Source: JBOFWL01 sp051653605 (GTDB lineage: Bacteria > Spirochaetota > Brevinematia > Brevinematales > Brevinemataceae). Taken from it: a DNA stretch of 64,000 nucleotides. Made by a program: the position numbers and the translations under genes. Shown here in pieces: positions 9,216-18,565 of this stretch. The notes under the pieces are model-generated. The model did not search any database and was not told the DNA's origin. It saw nothing but the letters and a program-made list of their open reading frames with translations. The stretch spans positions 226,093 to 290,092 of the forward strand of contig JBOFWL010000139.1 of NCBI GenBank assembly GCA_051653605.1, written 5' to 3'. How positions within the stretch are numbered: the stretch's first letter is position 1; every line of letters begins with the position of its first letter.

Positions 9216-10132
9216 AAACTATCTCCTAAGGGGTAGAAACAGGTATTGGGGCTATCTGTGAAGCATTTTTTTTGGGCTTTCGGGCACCTTGGTGCAAAAG
9301 CACACATTGTAGCAGGGTTTGCCCAGATAGGAAGAGCTTTCGCGGCTGGAATAGGAATCATTTTTTCGGCAGAGTCCAATAATGCAGCAGTGTAGGGATG
9401 CGTTGCTTGATCATTAAGAAGTTGAGGTATGGATAGTTGTTCAACCAATCTCCCGCTATACATAATAAGTAGATCCTCTGCAGTATCAACAACGACGCCA
9501 AGATCATGTGTGATAAGGAGTAAGGCAGTGCCTAATTCCTGCTGTAAATTTCGGATGAGCTGTAAAATTTGGGCTTGAATTGTCACATCGAGAGCCGTGG
9601 TTGGCTCATCAGCGATGAGAATTTTGGGACGACAAACCAATGCGATTGCTATCATTATACGTTGCCTCATTCCTCCAGATAGCTCGTGAGGGTAAAGAGA
9701 CGCTGTGAGGGTTGGATCTTTGAAGCCCGTTAAGGCAATCATATCAAGCATTCGCGCTCTGGCTTGGCGTCTACTGAGGAATTCATGAGCTTGTATTGTC
9801 TCTATAATTTGTTCTCCAGCGGTAAAAACTGGGTTTAAGGCGGTCATGGGCTCTTGAAAAATCATGGAAATCTCTTTCCCTCTGATTAATTCTAAGTCCT
9901 TTTCAGGCATTGTTAATAGATTTTGACCTTGATAGAGGATTTCTCCCTCACAATGTGTATTTGGAGGAAGAAGCCCCATTATTGCCAATGCGATAGAGCT
10001 TTTTCCAGATCCAGATTCGCCCGCAATTGCCATTCGATTATGAGGAGCAATCGAAAAATTCAGTTTATCAACGGCAGATTTAGTGCTTTCAGGGTAGGTA
10101 ATGGATAGATTTTTTATTTCTAATAATGGCAT
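9212..10132 (-). CDS. oppD: Oligopeptide/dipeptide ABC transporter ATPase (OppD/DppD type)
   Basis: A 306-residue ABC ATPase. Walker A is GESGSGKSS, the signature is LSGGMRQRIMIAIAL and Walker B is KILIADEPTTALD; the switch histidine is in LLITHDLG. The C-terminal CAFAPRCPKAQKKC motif is the cysteine cluster typical of OppD proteins, some of which bind an iron-sulfur cluster. It follows oppC after a 9-base gap and overlaps oppF by four bases, so the two subunits are made together. Confidence 0.9.
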   Translation of the reverse strand: MPLLEIKNLSITYPESTKSAVDKLNFSIAPHNRMAIAGESGSGKSSIALAIMGLLPPNTHCEGEILYQGQNLLTMPEKDLELIRGKEISMIFQEPMTALNPVFTAGEQIIETIQAHEFLSRRQARARMLDMIALTGFKDPTLTASLYPHELSGGMRQRIMIAIALVCRPKILIADEPTTALDVTIQAQILQLIRNLQQELGTALLLITHDLGVVVDTAEDLLIMYSGRLVEQLSIPQLLNDQATHPYTAALLDSAEKMIPIPAAKALPIWANPATMCAFAPRCPKAQKKCFTDSPNTCFYPLGDSL

Positions 10133-10141
10133 TAGGTGGCC

Positions 10142-11011
10142 TCACTCTTTAGGGGAGATAGCTTCTCGAAGCCCCTCTCCCACGAGGTTGATAGAGATAA
10201 TTGTTAATAATATGGAAACACCAGGAGCAAGCCATATCCAAGGTCTGTTGATGAGGGTGTAGGGAGTTTGAGCTGCCTGAATCATATTTCCCCAAGTTGG
10301 AGTAGGTTGAGGTGCCCCCAAGCCTAAAAAAGAAAGCCCTGCCTCGGTTAGTATTACCCCTGCAACAGAAAGCGTCATAGAAACGATAGCATAGGCGTAG
10401 GTATTAGGAAGTAAATGCCTCCAGATTCGGCGAATGGGCGAAATTCCAAGGGCTTCGGCTGCGAGCATAAATTCTTGCTCTTTTAAACTGAGAATTTGCC
10501 CTCGGATTAAGCGAGATAGCCCAGTCCAACCTAGTAATCCAAGTATTACAGCGGTAAGATAAATTCGACTATCAGGAGGAAATCCTGCTCCAAAAGTGGC
10601 ACTGAGTGTAATGGCAAAAGGTAAAAATGGGAAAGAATTCACAATTTCAGTGAATCTCATCAGAATAAAATCCACCTTTCCTCCGTAAAATCCAGAAATT
10701 CCTCCTATCAAGCATCCTAAAAATGTGCTGATGAAAGTAGCAAGGAAACTGATTTGCAATGATATCCGACCTCCGTGGAGTAATCTTACCAATACATCTC
10801 GTCCAAGCTCATCTGTTCCCAGAGGATGAGCCCAAGATGGAGGGCTGTAAGAGAGAGAATAATTAATTTCGTCTCTTCCATAGGGAATAAAAAAAGGGAG
10901 AATAATAACAATAGTGACAATCATTCCAAAGCAGATTAACCCAGCATAGGCGGTTTTATTTTTTTTGAAGCGTTCCCAAATTAATTGAGAGGGAGATACT
11001 TGTTTTATCAT
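10142..11011 (-). CDS. oppC: Peptide ABC transporter permease (OppC/DppC)
   Basis: An inner-membrane permease of 289 residues with about six helices. An N-terminal cytoplasmic tail precedes the first helix, and HPLGTDELGRDVLVRLLHGGRISL is the family hallmark. The coupling-helix EAA loop reads AAEALGISPIRRIWRHLLPN. It pairs with OppB to form the channel. Start codon and oppB stop overlap by one base (TGATG). Confidence 0.9.
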   Translation of the reverse strand: MIKQVSPSQLIWERFKKNKTAYAGLICFGMIVTIVIILPFFIPYGRDEINYSLSYSPPSWAHPLGTDELGRDVLVRLLHGGRISLQISFLATFISTFLGCLIGGISGFYGGKVDFILMRFTEIVNSFPFLPFAITLSATFGAGFPPDSRIYLTAVILGLLGWTGLSRLIRGQILSLKEQEFMLAAEALGISPIRRIWRHLLPNTYAYAIVSMTLSVAGVILTEAGLSFLGLGAPQPTPTWGNMIQAAQTPYTLINRPWIWLAPGVSILLTIISINLVGEGLREAISPKE

Positions 11012-11985
11012 CAGATACGCACCCTAGGGTCTACCAGAGCATTTCCAATATCGGCTAGTAGACTTCCAAATAATGTCAATAATGAAAAAAACATGTTGAG
11101 AGTCATTACAAGATTGTAATCTCGCCCAATAATGGCGGAATATAGTTCACGCCCAATTCCCGGCCAAACAAAAATTGTCTCTAGAAGAATAGAGCCCCCA
11201 AATAATCCAGGAAGATAAAGACCTGTAAGAATAACGATAGGTATTAATGCATTTCGAAAAGCATGTTTGTAGATGACAATTGCCCCTCGAAGCCCTTTAG
11301 CACGGGCTGTGCGTATATAATCTTGTTTCAATACCTCGAGCATTGCCCCTCTCATGTATCTGATAAGAGCAGCCATTGATCCAAGCACAATTACCAAAAG
11401 AGGAAGAACCATATGTTTAAGTACGTCAATAAGATAGGAAAACCCTTGAAGTGATTCCCCAGCAGAAGACATTCCACTAATAGGAAATAGAGGAATCTTT
11501 ATTGAAAAGAGAAAGATGACAAGAATTGCCGTAAAAAATGAGGGGATGCAAAAACCAATAAGGCTGAAAATTGTCCAAAAGCGATCAAAAAGCTGTCCTT
11601 TTTTTACAGCAGATATAATCCCTATAGGTATAGAGATTAAAAAGGCTAAGATAAATCCACCGATATTTAAGATAAATGAATTTCGAATAAAAGGGCCAAT
11701 GATTTCTTTTACCGGGCGCCTGTAGACAAAAGAGTCTCCAAAATCACCCTGAATCATTCTTCCAGCCCATTGTAAATATTGAATAGCCAATGGTTTATCC
11801 AATCCTAGTAAGCGTCGAACTTCTAGTCGACGTTCTGCTGTCACGTTGGCGCCGGCTCCAAGGTATACATCTACAGGGTCACCAGGCATGGATCGAGTAA
11901 TAATAAAAAGAACAATAGATATGATAAATAGAATTGGTATCATGTGAAAAACTCGTTTAATGATGAATAATACTATATTATTCAT
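11011..11985 (-). CDS. oppB: Peptide ABC transporter permease (OppB/DppB)
   Basis: An inner-membrane permease of 324 residues. The N-terminus LFIIKRVFHMIPILFIISIVLF is the first helix, followed by TRSMPGDPV and the LGLDKPLAIQYLQW motif of OppB proteins. The EAA loop reads ARAKGLRGAIVIYKHAFRN. The frame is open to 12006, but ATG 11985 has a GAGGTGG box at 11995-12001 and is the better start; it overlaps the binding-protein stop by 8 bases. Confidence 0.88.
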   Translation of the reverse strand: MNNIVLFIIKRVFHMIPILFIISIVLFIITRSMPGDPVDVYLGAGANVTAERRLEVRRLLGLDKPLAIQYLQWAGRMIQGDFGDSFVYRRPVKEIIGPFIRNSFILNIGGFILAFLISIPIGIISAVKKGQLFDRFWTIFSLIGFCIPSFFTAILVIFLFSIKIPLFPISGMSSAGESLQGFSYLIDVLKHMVLPLLVIVLGSMAALIRYMRGAMLEVLKQDYIRTARAKGLRGAIVIYKHAFRNALIPIVILTGLYLPGLFGGSILLETIFVWPGIGRELYSAIIGRDYNLVMTLNMFFSLLTLFGSLLADIGNALVDPRVRI

Positions 11986-13666
11986 CAGATAGTTCCACCT
12001 CGTCAATCACAGCATACCAAGGGCGTAAAGAGGATGTTTTCAAATTTTTCACACGACGGTTAACTAAATCTGTAAAATAATTGGTATAAAGAGGCAGCAT
12101 AGGCATATCTTCATTTAAAATTAACACGTGTTCTTGCCACAGTGCCTTAAAAATATCTCTATCTAGGCTTCGCTTCATTCTGTCAAGAAGTTCATCGAGT
12201 ATAAAATTAGTATATTGCCCAGTATTGCTTCCTCCGCGTTTATTGAGGCGAGAATGCCAAACATTATAAGGAGAAGGAATTGCAGCCTCGCTTAAGGCCA
12301 TGTTATACATATGAAATCCCGAGCGTTCATTATAAACTTTATCGATGAGAGATGTGAAATCAATCTGCTGAATACGTATTTCTAGCCCTAGGCTCTTGTA
12401 GTTGTCCAGTAATACGGGAATAATGACATCAACAATAGGGTTATCTTTTGTGGCAACCCAATCTAAAGAGAATTTTACCCCATCTTTATATCGAAATCCA
12501 TCAGATTCCATTATCCAACCTGCATTTTCGAGCAATTCTGAGGCTTTTTCTGGAGAATAATGATAAGAAATCATTTTTTCTTCTAGAGAATCATCGTAAG
12601 TCCAATATATTTTAGACATAGGTGCATCAACAAGATCGGAAAGCCCTTTAAAATAGATATCACCAATGGCTTTTCGGTTTAATCCATAGCTTAGTGCCTG
12701 ACGAACTCGTTTATCATCAGTGGGGGCAATAGATGAGTTAAACATTAAATAGCCATACCCATGACGTGGATACTGAATTCGATCAATAAAACCTGTTTTA
12801 TTAGCGGTAATTAGCTTTTCAGGCTCACTTATTGAGGGAAGAATATCGATTTCGCCTCTTACTAGCTCTTGAACATCTGTTGAGGGGCTAACATTTTTAA
12901 TGATAATTTTTTTTATCTTGGGAGGGGTTCCGTGGTAATTGGGATTTGCTTCGAGTAATGCAAATTGTTTAGGCTTGTATTCTTTGAGAATATAAGCTCC
13001 CGTTCCGGAAAGGTCTCTCATTTTAGCTTTGATGGGGCTAACATCGCCATGGTTGTATGCGTAGAATTTGCTGTCCATAACAGTGATAGATACGAGGGCA
13101 AGATTACTAAAAAGAGGTTCTTTGAAGTTGATTCGAACAGTATAGTCGTCAATTTTTTCTACGCCACGAAAAATCTTGGTTTTCCCTTGAGAATACTCCT
13201 CATAACCAAGCATATCTTGCACGGCAGAAGCAAAACGGCCGTCGTAGGATGGATCAGCGAGAACTTTTGCAGAGAAAACCACATCATCAGCGGTCATTTC
13301 GTTTCCAGAATGGAATTTTATCCCTTTTTTGAGTTTTACAGTGTAAGATTTGCCGTCAGATGATACTGTTGGCATTGTTTCCGCTAGATAGGGAATAAAA
13401 TTCCCTTGTTCATCAAGAGAAAGGAGGCTTTCGAATACTAATGATGTCACTTGTACGTCATAAGCGGTTACATAATATATAGGTAGGAAGTTTCCTGACA
13501 TTTCGAGGCTTCCAACAACGAGGGTATCCTTAGCATTGGCGCGTTTTAGAGCAGGATTTGACTTTGTGGAGTCTAAAAAAGCGGGGCTTAACAGAGATCC
13601 TTGAACGTCTTGGCCTCCACACGAGGACAAAATAGCTAAAAAAGCTGGTATCCAAAATTTCTTCAT
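11978..13666 (-). CDS. Peptide-binding lipoprotein (SBP family 5, OppA/DppA-like)
   Basis: A 562-residue solute-binding protein. The N-terminus MKKFWIPAFLAILSSC is a type II signal with the cysteine at 16 and a serine before it. The family 5 core follows: YDVQVTSLVFESLLSLDEQGNFIPYLAE, then VKLKKGIKFHSGNEMTADDVVFS. It captures peptides (or nickel-type ligands; this cannot be told from sequence) in the periplasm for OppBCDF. An AAAGGAG box precedes the ATG. It is the first gene of the operon, behind a strong promoter. Confidence 0.9.
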   Translation of the reverse strand: MKKFWIPAFLAILSSCGGQDVQGSLLSPAFLDSTKSNPALKRANAKDTLVVGSLEMSGNFLPIYYVTAYDVQVTSLVFESLLSLDEQGNFIPYLAETMPTVSSDGKSYTVKLKKGIKFHSGNEMTADDVVFSAKVLADPSYDGRFASAVQDMLGYEEYSQGKTKIFRGVEKIDDYTVRINFKEPLFSNLALVSITVMDSKFYAYNHGDVSPIKAKMRDLSGTGAYILKEYKPKQFALLEANPNYHGTPPKIKKIIIKNVSPSTDVQELVRGEIDILPSISEPEKLITANKTGFIDRIQYPRHGYGYLMFNSSIAPTDDKRVRQALSYGLNRKAIGDIYFKGLSDLVDAPMSKIYWTYDDSLEEKMISYHYSPEKASELLENAGWIMESDGFRYKDGVKFSLDWVATKDNPIVDVIIPVLLDNYKSLGLEIRIQQIDFTSLIDKVYNERSGFHMYNMALSEAAIPSPYNVWHSRLNKRGGSNTGQYTNFILDELLDRMKRSLDRDIFKALWQEHVLILNEDMPMLPLYTNYFTDLVNRRVKNLKTSSLRPWYAVIDEVELSDE

Positions 13667-13714
13667 CGTAGATCTCCTTTTAAAGTGCTATAGTATAACA
13701 ACGTATTATTTTAC

Positions 13715-13743
13715 ATTATACTTTTCTTTCAAGCCTAAGTCAA
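13715..13743 (-). promoter_or_regulatory. Promoter of the peptide ABC operon
   Basis: On the minus strand TTGACT (13738-13743), a 17-base spacer and TATAAT (13715-13720). It is about 40 bases upstream of the binding-protein start and is back-to-back with the acyltransferase promoter. Confidence 0.75.
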
Positions 13744-13779
13744 TAAAAAGGATTGGGGAATCCCTAAGGGAGGTAAAAC

Positions 13780-13808
13780 TTGCAAAAAGGAGCTAAAAAT
13801 CGTATACT
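13780..13808 (+). promoter_or_regulatory. Promoter of the acyltransferase genes
   Basis: TTGCAA (13780-13785), a 17-base spacer and TATACT (13803-13808), divergent from the peptide-operon promoter. The leader to the start at 13960 is about 145 bases; I see no riboswitch in it. Confidence 0.5.
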
Positions 13809-13959
13809 AGTTCGTAGAGTTTGTTTTTAAGGCTTGTTATGTTTAGATATCTACCCTGTATAACCCAAATTGTCAGTTATATATCCATAATTTAACAAAC
13901 ATATAATATCCAATATGGAACAATACCGTGTTGTCCCTTTCCAGAATAGAGGTATAGGT

Positions 13960-15060
13960 ATGAAGACAAAAGTTATTATTGAAGATCAAAATATCACCTG
14001 GACGAAGGCTATAGCGTGTCTTTTAGTTGTTATCGTGCATGCAGCAGAACAATGGCACTATACATATAGTGCTAATACAAGGGTATTCCTTATGACATCA
14101 TTTATTATTGCTGTTGGTCGGGTTGCTGTGCCGTTATTTTTTATGATAAGTGGGCATTTATTGTTCTCTAAAAATGTGGAGCCTACATCAAAAATTGTAT
14201 GGATGCGTTTTCAGTCTATTTTTCGCCCTTTGGTGTTTTTTTTCATTGTGTATTATCTTTATCAGGTGGTAAGTGGGCATGGATGGAACCCTGTTGGTAG
14301 TGATTTCTTAGCAAAGAATATAGCTCACTTGTGGTATTTGGGCTTTATGTTGCCTGTGTATACATTTTCTCCGTTTATTCGTCCACCTCGATTGCTTAAT
14401 CGAAAACAGGGCTTGTTCTTATTTGGAATGATTTTCTTCATTTTTATTGTGACGGAATCCTTGATGGCAAAGCCTTTTCCTTTTATGGCGAGCTATTATT
14501 TCAATCAGCCCTTGCTATATATGATGATAGGATATGTACTTAAATACGCTGCTTTAAGAAATCGATCGCTTTCTCTTACTATATGGATTTTCTTTGGGTT
14601 TATTCTATTAACAATGATTAATTACATTTTGATTATTGCTGCTAGTAATGAATTAGTATTTAAAGTTCCTGGGTGGGGGATTTCTCTTCATATTTTAGAA
14701 TATATGTTTGGAAATCAAGGGGAGATTCTTGAAAGTTTCAAGACATTAGGTGTGCTGATCCAGTCTGCCCTGTTATTTTATTTTCTCCAGTCTATGCATC
14801 CTCAAAACATTAAAAATTCCTTTTTGAAAATTCAGGTGGCATTTTTATCTTATATCTCTAGACATTCTTTGACAATTTATGGTTGGCACATGATGTATAT
14901 CCATATTATTCATAATATTGCATTAGCAATGCAGATGAGATATGCACTACCTGTAATTTTTATGGGATCAATCCCATGTGCGTTGGCATCGGGTTATGCT
15001 TGGCAATACATAAAAGAGGGATTTCTCTATTGTTGGAGAAAAAATAGAGGTTTAAAGTAA
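13960..15060 (+). CDS. Acyltransferase family 3 membrane protein
   Basis: A 366-residue polytopic inner-membrane protein with about ten helices. The first helix carries AIACLLVVIVHAAEQW, with the histidine that marks acyltransferase-3 (OafA/NodX-like) enzymes; the later VPLFFMISGHLLF and LWYLGFMLPVYTF motifs also fit. These enzymes O-acetylate or succinylate surface polysaccharide, lipid A or peptidoglycan sugars. ATG 13960 has AGAGG 7 bases upstream; the in-frame ATG at 13915 has no ribosome site. The gene is followed after 36 bases by a plsC-like gene, so both may act on envelope lipids or glycans. Confidence 0.85.
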   Translation: MKTKVIIEDQNITWTKAIACLLVVIVHAAEQWHYTYSANTRVFLMTSFIIAVGRVAVPLFFMISGHLLFSKNVEPTSKIVWMRFQSIFRPLVFFFIVYYLYQVVSGHGWNPVGSDFLAKNIAHLWYLGFMLPVYTFSPFIRPPRLLNRKQGLFLFGMIFFIFIVTESLMAKPFPFMASYYFNQPLLYMMIGYVLKYAALRNRSLSLTIWIFFGFILLTMINYILIIAASNELVFKVPGWGISLHILEYMFGNQGEILESFKTLGVLIQSALLFYFLQSMHPQNIKNSFLKIQVAFLSYISRHSLTIYGWHMMYIHIIHNIALAMQMRYALPVIFMGSIPCALASGYAWQYIKEGFLYCWRKNRGLK

Positions 15061-15096
15061 GTTATCGTTGAGGAAACTGATTTCCAGGGATTTTAT

Positions 15097-15837
15097 ATGA
15101 AAAAAATACATCAGATATGGCAATTTTGTTTTTATTATTGCTTTTATTTATGGTTTACTATTCTATTGGCAACACCAATATGTATCCTGATGCTTGTTTT
15201 AAGAATGAATAAGATAATGTCAGTTACTCTGCATATTTGGTCGTGGGGATTTTTTGTGCCTATTGGTCAACGTGTCGTGATAAAAAATAAGGAAAACATC
15301 CCGATGGATCGTCCTTGTATTGTGGTGAGTAACCATAGTTCGATGATTGATATTCCAATGTTAGGAGCGGTATTGTGTCAGCCTTATGCATGGGTATTGA
15401 AAGAAAGTATCCTTCGAATACCTGTGGTGGGTTGGTTGTTGCAGCTAGGCTTGGGGATTCCTATCCCACGTTCTTATGCTAGAATATCTCAAGATCGTAT
15501 TATAGATAGAATCTCTAAGATAAAAAATCGTATTAACCCATCTATTTTAATTTTTCCAGAAGGAACTCGTTCTAAATCTGGTGAAATCAAGGAATTTAAA
15601 CGGGGATTTATTAAAATCTTAAAAGAATATCAAATAGATGTCTTGCCTATTTCTCTTATTGGGTGCCATGATTTTATGCCAGTAGGAACAATAGTGCCTC
15701 ATCCTCAAAAACAACTAATGGCTGTGGTGAATAAGCCAATTTCTTGGCAAGAACTGACAGAAATGGACGAAAAAGATGCTGCAGAGTTGGTTCGATCCAT
15801 TATTTTAGCTGGGTCTTTACCAGAAAAAGGCTTATAA
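15097..15837 (+). CDS. plsC: 1-acyl-sn-glycerol-3-phosphate acyltransferase (PlsC family)
   Basis: A 246-residue membrane-bound acyltransferase that should convert lysophosphatidate to phosphatidate. Motif I is NHSSMID, motif III is FPEGTRSKSG and motif IV sits in DVLPISLIG. A hydrophobic N-terminal helix (residues 8-35) anchors it. It ends convergently with zwf; the two stop regions overlap by six bases (15832-15837). Confidence 0.88.
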   Translation: MKKIHQIWQFCFYYCFYLWFTILLATPICILMLVLRMNKIMSVTLHIWSWGFFVPIGQRVVIKNKENIPMDRPCIVVSNHSSMIDIPMLGAVLCQPYAWVLKESILRIPVVGWLLQLGLGIPIPRSYARISQDRIIDRISKIKNRINPSILIFPEGTRSKSGEIKEFKRGFIKILKEYQIDVLPISLIGCHDFMPVGTIVPHPQKQLMAVVNKPISWQELTEMDEKDAAELVRSIILAGSLPEKGL

Positions 15838-17181
15838 TATACTTTTGCTTCCTTGTGCGTAGTATTTCACCTTGATATTAGCTTTATCATATGCCTGTTT
15901 GAGTAAATTTATATAATTCCAGCTTAAACTAATGTGCTCCCACGTAGAAAACAAAGAATTATCGCCATTCATTACAGAACTTATTAAGCGTTCATAGGCT
16001 TCTGGTGTGTTTGCTCGATATTCTAAGATACAATCTTGGCAAAAATCCATTTCGGCTCGGCTTTGATCGTTGGAGTATCCTGGCTGCTTGATATTAAATT
16101 CAATTCTAACTCCCTCTGATGGTTGTATTTTAAATATGAGAATATCAGGGGCCTCATCTTTAATGGTTTTAAATGTAACTATTACATTCATTTCCCGAGT
16201 GTGCATTCTTTTGCCTGTCTTAATATAGAAAGGTACATCATGCCAGCGATCGTTATCTACGAATAGCTTACATATGGCATAAGTCTCTGTTTGAGAGTCA
16301 GGATTAACGCCTTTTTCCTGCAGATACCCTTGATATTGTGCTAAAATGAGGCTTTGTTCTATATCAAGCTTGTCAATAGGGCGAAGACTTTCAAAAACTT
16401 GCTGTTGACGAATCTTAATGGGATATTGTTCGCTGGGTTCTTCCATGGCAATGAGGCTTAAAATCTGCATTAAATGGTTCTGTACCATGTCTTTAAGAGC
16501 TCCGGTATTATCATAGTAGCTTGCTCTTGTTTCAACGCCAACTTCTTCGTGGGCAATAATTTCAACCTTATCGATGCAGCGATTATTCCAGCATTCTTTA
16601 AAAAGTAGGTTAGAGAAACGAATTGTCTGTACACTCTGCACCATTTCTTTTCCAAGATAATGGTCGATGCGGTAGATGTTATCTTTTCCGAAATATTGCA
16701 TTAAGTTATTGTTAAGCTTAGAGGCTTCTTCAAGAGTTTCTCCAAATGGTTTTTCGATGATGAGCTTTGGGTGATCGGGGAGATTTAAACTTGCAATCCC
16801 CTCTGAGATTACGCTAAAAAATTCTGGTGATACGGCAAAATAAAAGATATTCTGGCAAATTTTTTCTTCTATAAGATGTTTAGAAAGTTGAGAGTAATCG
16901 CTTGATTGAGTAAAATCCATATGATAATACTCAATCAATTTTGTGAATCCTAAAAAGGTGCTTACATCGAAATTAACACGTGCATACTTTGAGATCCATT
17001 CTCTGATGATATTAAGATAGTCCTCTTTGCTATATTTTCTACGGCCAATAATGAGGATATGATCATTATCTTTCAATGTTTTTTCAGCGTACAAATTGTA
17101 AAGAGCAGGCAGAAGCTTTCTGTATGTTAAGTCGCCTGTGCCACCAAAAATGGTGAAATTTCTATTAATTGTTCCACTCAT
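15832..17181 (-). CDS. zwf: Glucose-6-phosphate 1-dehydrogenase
   Basis: It oxidises glucose-6-phosphate to 6-phosphogluconolactone and makes NADPH. The 449-residue chain begins with the Rossmann motif FTIFGGTGDLTYRKLLPALYNL. The active site RIDHYLGKEMVQ has the conserved HYLGK, and EKPFGETLEEA is also present. The frame is open to a GTG at 17190, but ATG 17181 has AAGGGAG at the right distance. It is the third gene of pgl-gnd-zwf and overlaps the gnd stop by 17 bases. Confidence 0.93.
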   Translation of the reverse strand: MSGTINRNFTIFGGTGDLTYRKLLPALYNLYAEKTLKDNDHILIIGRRKYSKEDYLNIIREWISKYARVNFDVSTFLGFTKLIEYYHMDFTQSSDYSQLSKHLIEEKICQNIFYFAVSPEFFSVISEGIASLNLPDHPKLIIEKPFGETLEEASKLNNNLMQYFGKDNIYRIDHYLGKEMVQSVQTIRFSNLLFKECWNNRCIDKVEIIAHEEVGVETRASYYDNTGALKDMVQNHLMQILSLIAMEEPSEQYPIKIRQQQVFESLRPIDKLDIEQSLILAQYQGYLQEKGVNPDSQTETYAICKLFVDNDRWHDVPFYIKTGKRMHTREMNVIVTFKTIKDEAPDILIFKIQPSEGVRIEFNIKQPGYSNDQSRAEMDFCQDCILEYRANTPEAYERLISSVMNGDNSLFSTWEHISLSWNYINLLKQAYDKANIKVKYYAQGSKSIL

Positions 17182-18565
17182 GATGAACACTCCCTTCTTG
17201 ATCTATTCTTTCAAAGGTATGAGCACCAAAAAAGTCCCGCTGAGCTTGAATTAAATTTGCACCTAGAGATTCTGCTTTTAGTTGATCTAAGTATATTAAT
17301 GCAGATGATAATGTAGGATTAGGTATTTCTGTAATTGAAAATGCGAGATTCATCTGGCGTAAGCTGCCAATATGAGATGATATTATGGGTAGAATGCTAG
17401 GAGATAGTAAAAAATTCTTAAGATGAGGCTCTTTTTTGAACAATCCTCTTAATGTTTCGAGAAGTTTTGCTTGGATGATGCATCCTGCTCTAAAAATAGA
17501 GGCGATCTCGGAGAGATTAAGATCCCACTTAAATTGCTTAGAAGCCTCTGCCATAAGCGAAAATCCTTGAGCATAAGAGACTAATTTGCCGATATAGTAA
17601 GCATTTTTAATATCTAAAACGGACAAGTTAGGGGTAGGGATGCTAAGCTTTGGGGTGTTTTTGAAATGTTTTGAAAATACACTGCGTTCTTCTGTAAAAT
17701 TAGAAACAATACGGTTTCCAACAGCAGAATGAATTATAGAAATATCCTGAGCCAGATCCGCCGCTTCGATGAGCGTCCACTTACCTGTGCCTTTTTGGCT
17801 GGCTCTATCTACGATCATATCTACCAAATCATGAGAGCTATGAGGATCTTTTTCTTTTAAAATGCTTGCTGTAATCTCGATAAGATAGCTACCGACTTCG
17901 GTGTTGCCCCAATCTTCAAATATTTTCGACATTTCTTTGTTATCTAGCTTCATAATATTTTTGAAATATAGATATACTTCGGCAATCAATTGCATATCAG
18001 CATATTCGATGCCATTATGAACCATTTTTACATAATGTCCAGCGCCGCTGGGGCCGATATAGGTACAACAAGGTTGTCCATCTTTTTGAGCAGCAATTTT
18101 TTCTAAAAAAGGTGCGATAATAGGGTAGATGCTCGCATCGCCTCCAGGCATTATGCTAGGGCCTAATAGGGCGCCCATTTCACCGCCGGAAACACCTACT
18201 CCAAAGTAATGAATACCTTGAGGCTCAAGGGTGCTATGGCGGCGGATGGAATCTTTATAGAATGAGTTTCCGCAGTCCATAATGATATCACCCTTATCGA
18301 GCGATCCAACTATCTCTTGCAAGAGGGTGTCGATGGCATCTCCAGCTGGCATCATTAGAATAATCTTACGAGGAGATTCCAGAGATTGAATGAAATCTTG
18401 GATAGTCTTACAAGCTTGAAAATTCTCTTTTATTTCGTCGTGCAAACGTTGGGTTGAACTATATGTTCTTGAAAATCCAGAGACGATAAATCCTCTTGAT
18501 AGAAGATTTTTTGCTAAAGATTTTCCCATGACTCCTAATCCAATAACACCAATTTGACTTTTCAT
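17165..18565 (-). CDS. gnd: 6-phosphogluconate dehydrogenase, decarboxylating
   Basis: A 466-residue enzyme that makes ribulose-5-phosphate, CO2 and NADPH. Motifs: IGVIGLGVMGKSLAKNL (NADP fold), MMPAGDAID, FGVGVSGGEMGALLGPSIMPGG, and GHYVKMVHNGIEYADMQLIAE with the catalytic lysine and the asparagine. The C-terminal RDFFGAHTFERID motif is complete. Its ATG overlaps the pgl stop (ATGA), so the three pathway enzymes are coupled in reaction order pgl, gnd, zwf. Confidence 0.95.
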   Translation of the reverse strand: MKSQIGVIGLGVMGKSLAKNLLSRGFIVSGFSRTYSSTQRLHDEIKENFQACKTIQDFIQSLESPRKIILMMPAGDAIDTLLQEIVGSLDKGDIIMDCGNSFYKDSIRRHSTLEPQGIHYFGVGVSGGEMGALLGPSIMPGGDASIYPIIAPFLEKIAAQKDGQPCCTYIGPSGAGHYVKMVHNGIEYADMQLIAEVYLYFKNIMKLDNKEMSKIFEDWGNTEVGSYLIEITASILKEKDPHSSHDLVDMIVDRASQKGTGKWTLIEAADLAQDISIIHSAVGNRIVSNFTEERSVFSKHFKNTPKLSIPTPNLSVLDIKNAYYIGKLVSYAQGFSLMAEASKQFKWDLNLSEIASIFRAGCIIQAKLLETLRGLFKKEPHLKNFLLSPSILPIISSHIGSLRQMNLAFSITEIPNPTLSSALIYLDQLKAESLGANLIQAQRDFFGAHTFERIDQEGSVHHEWNN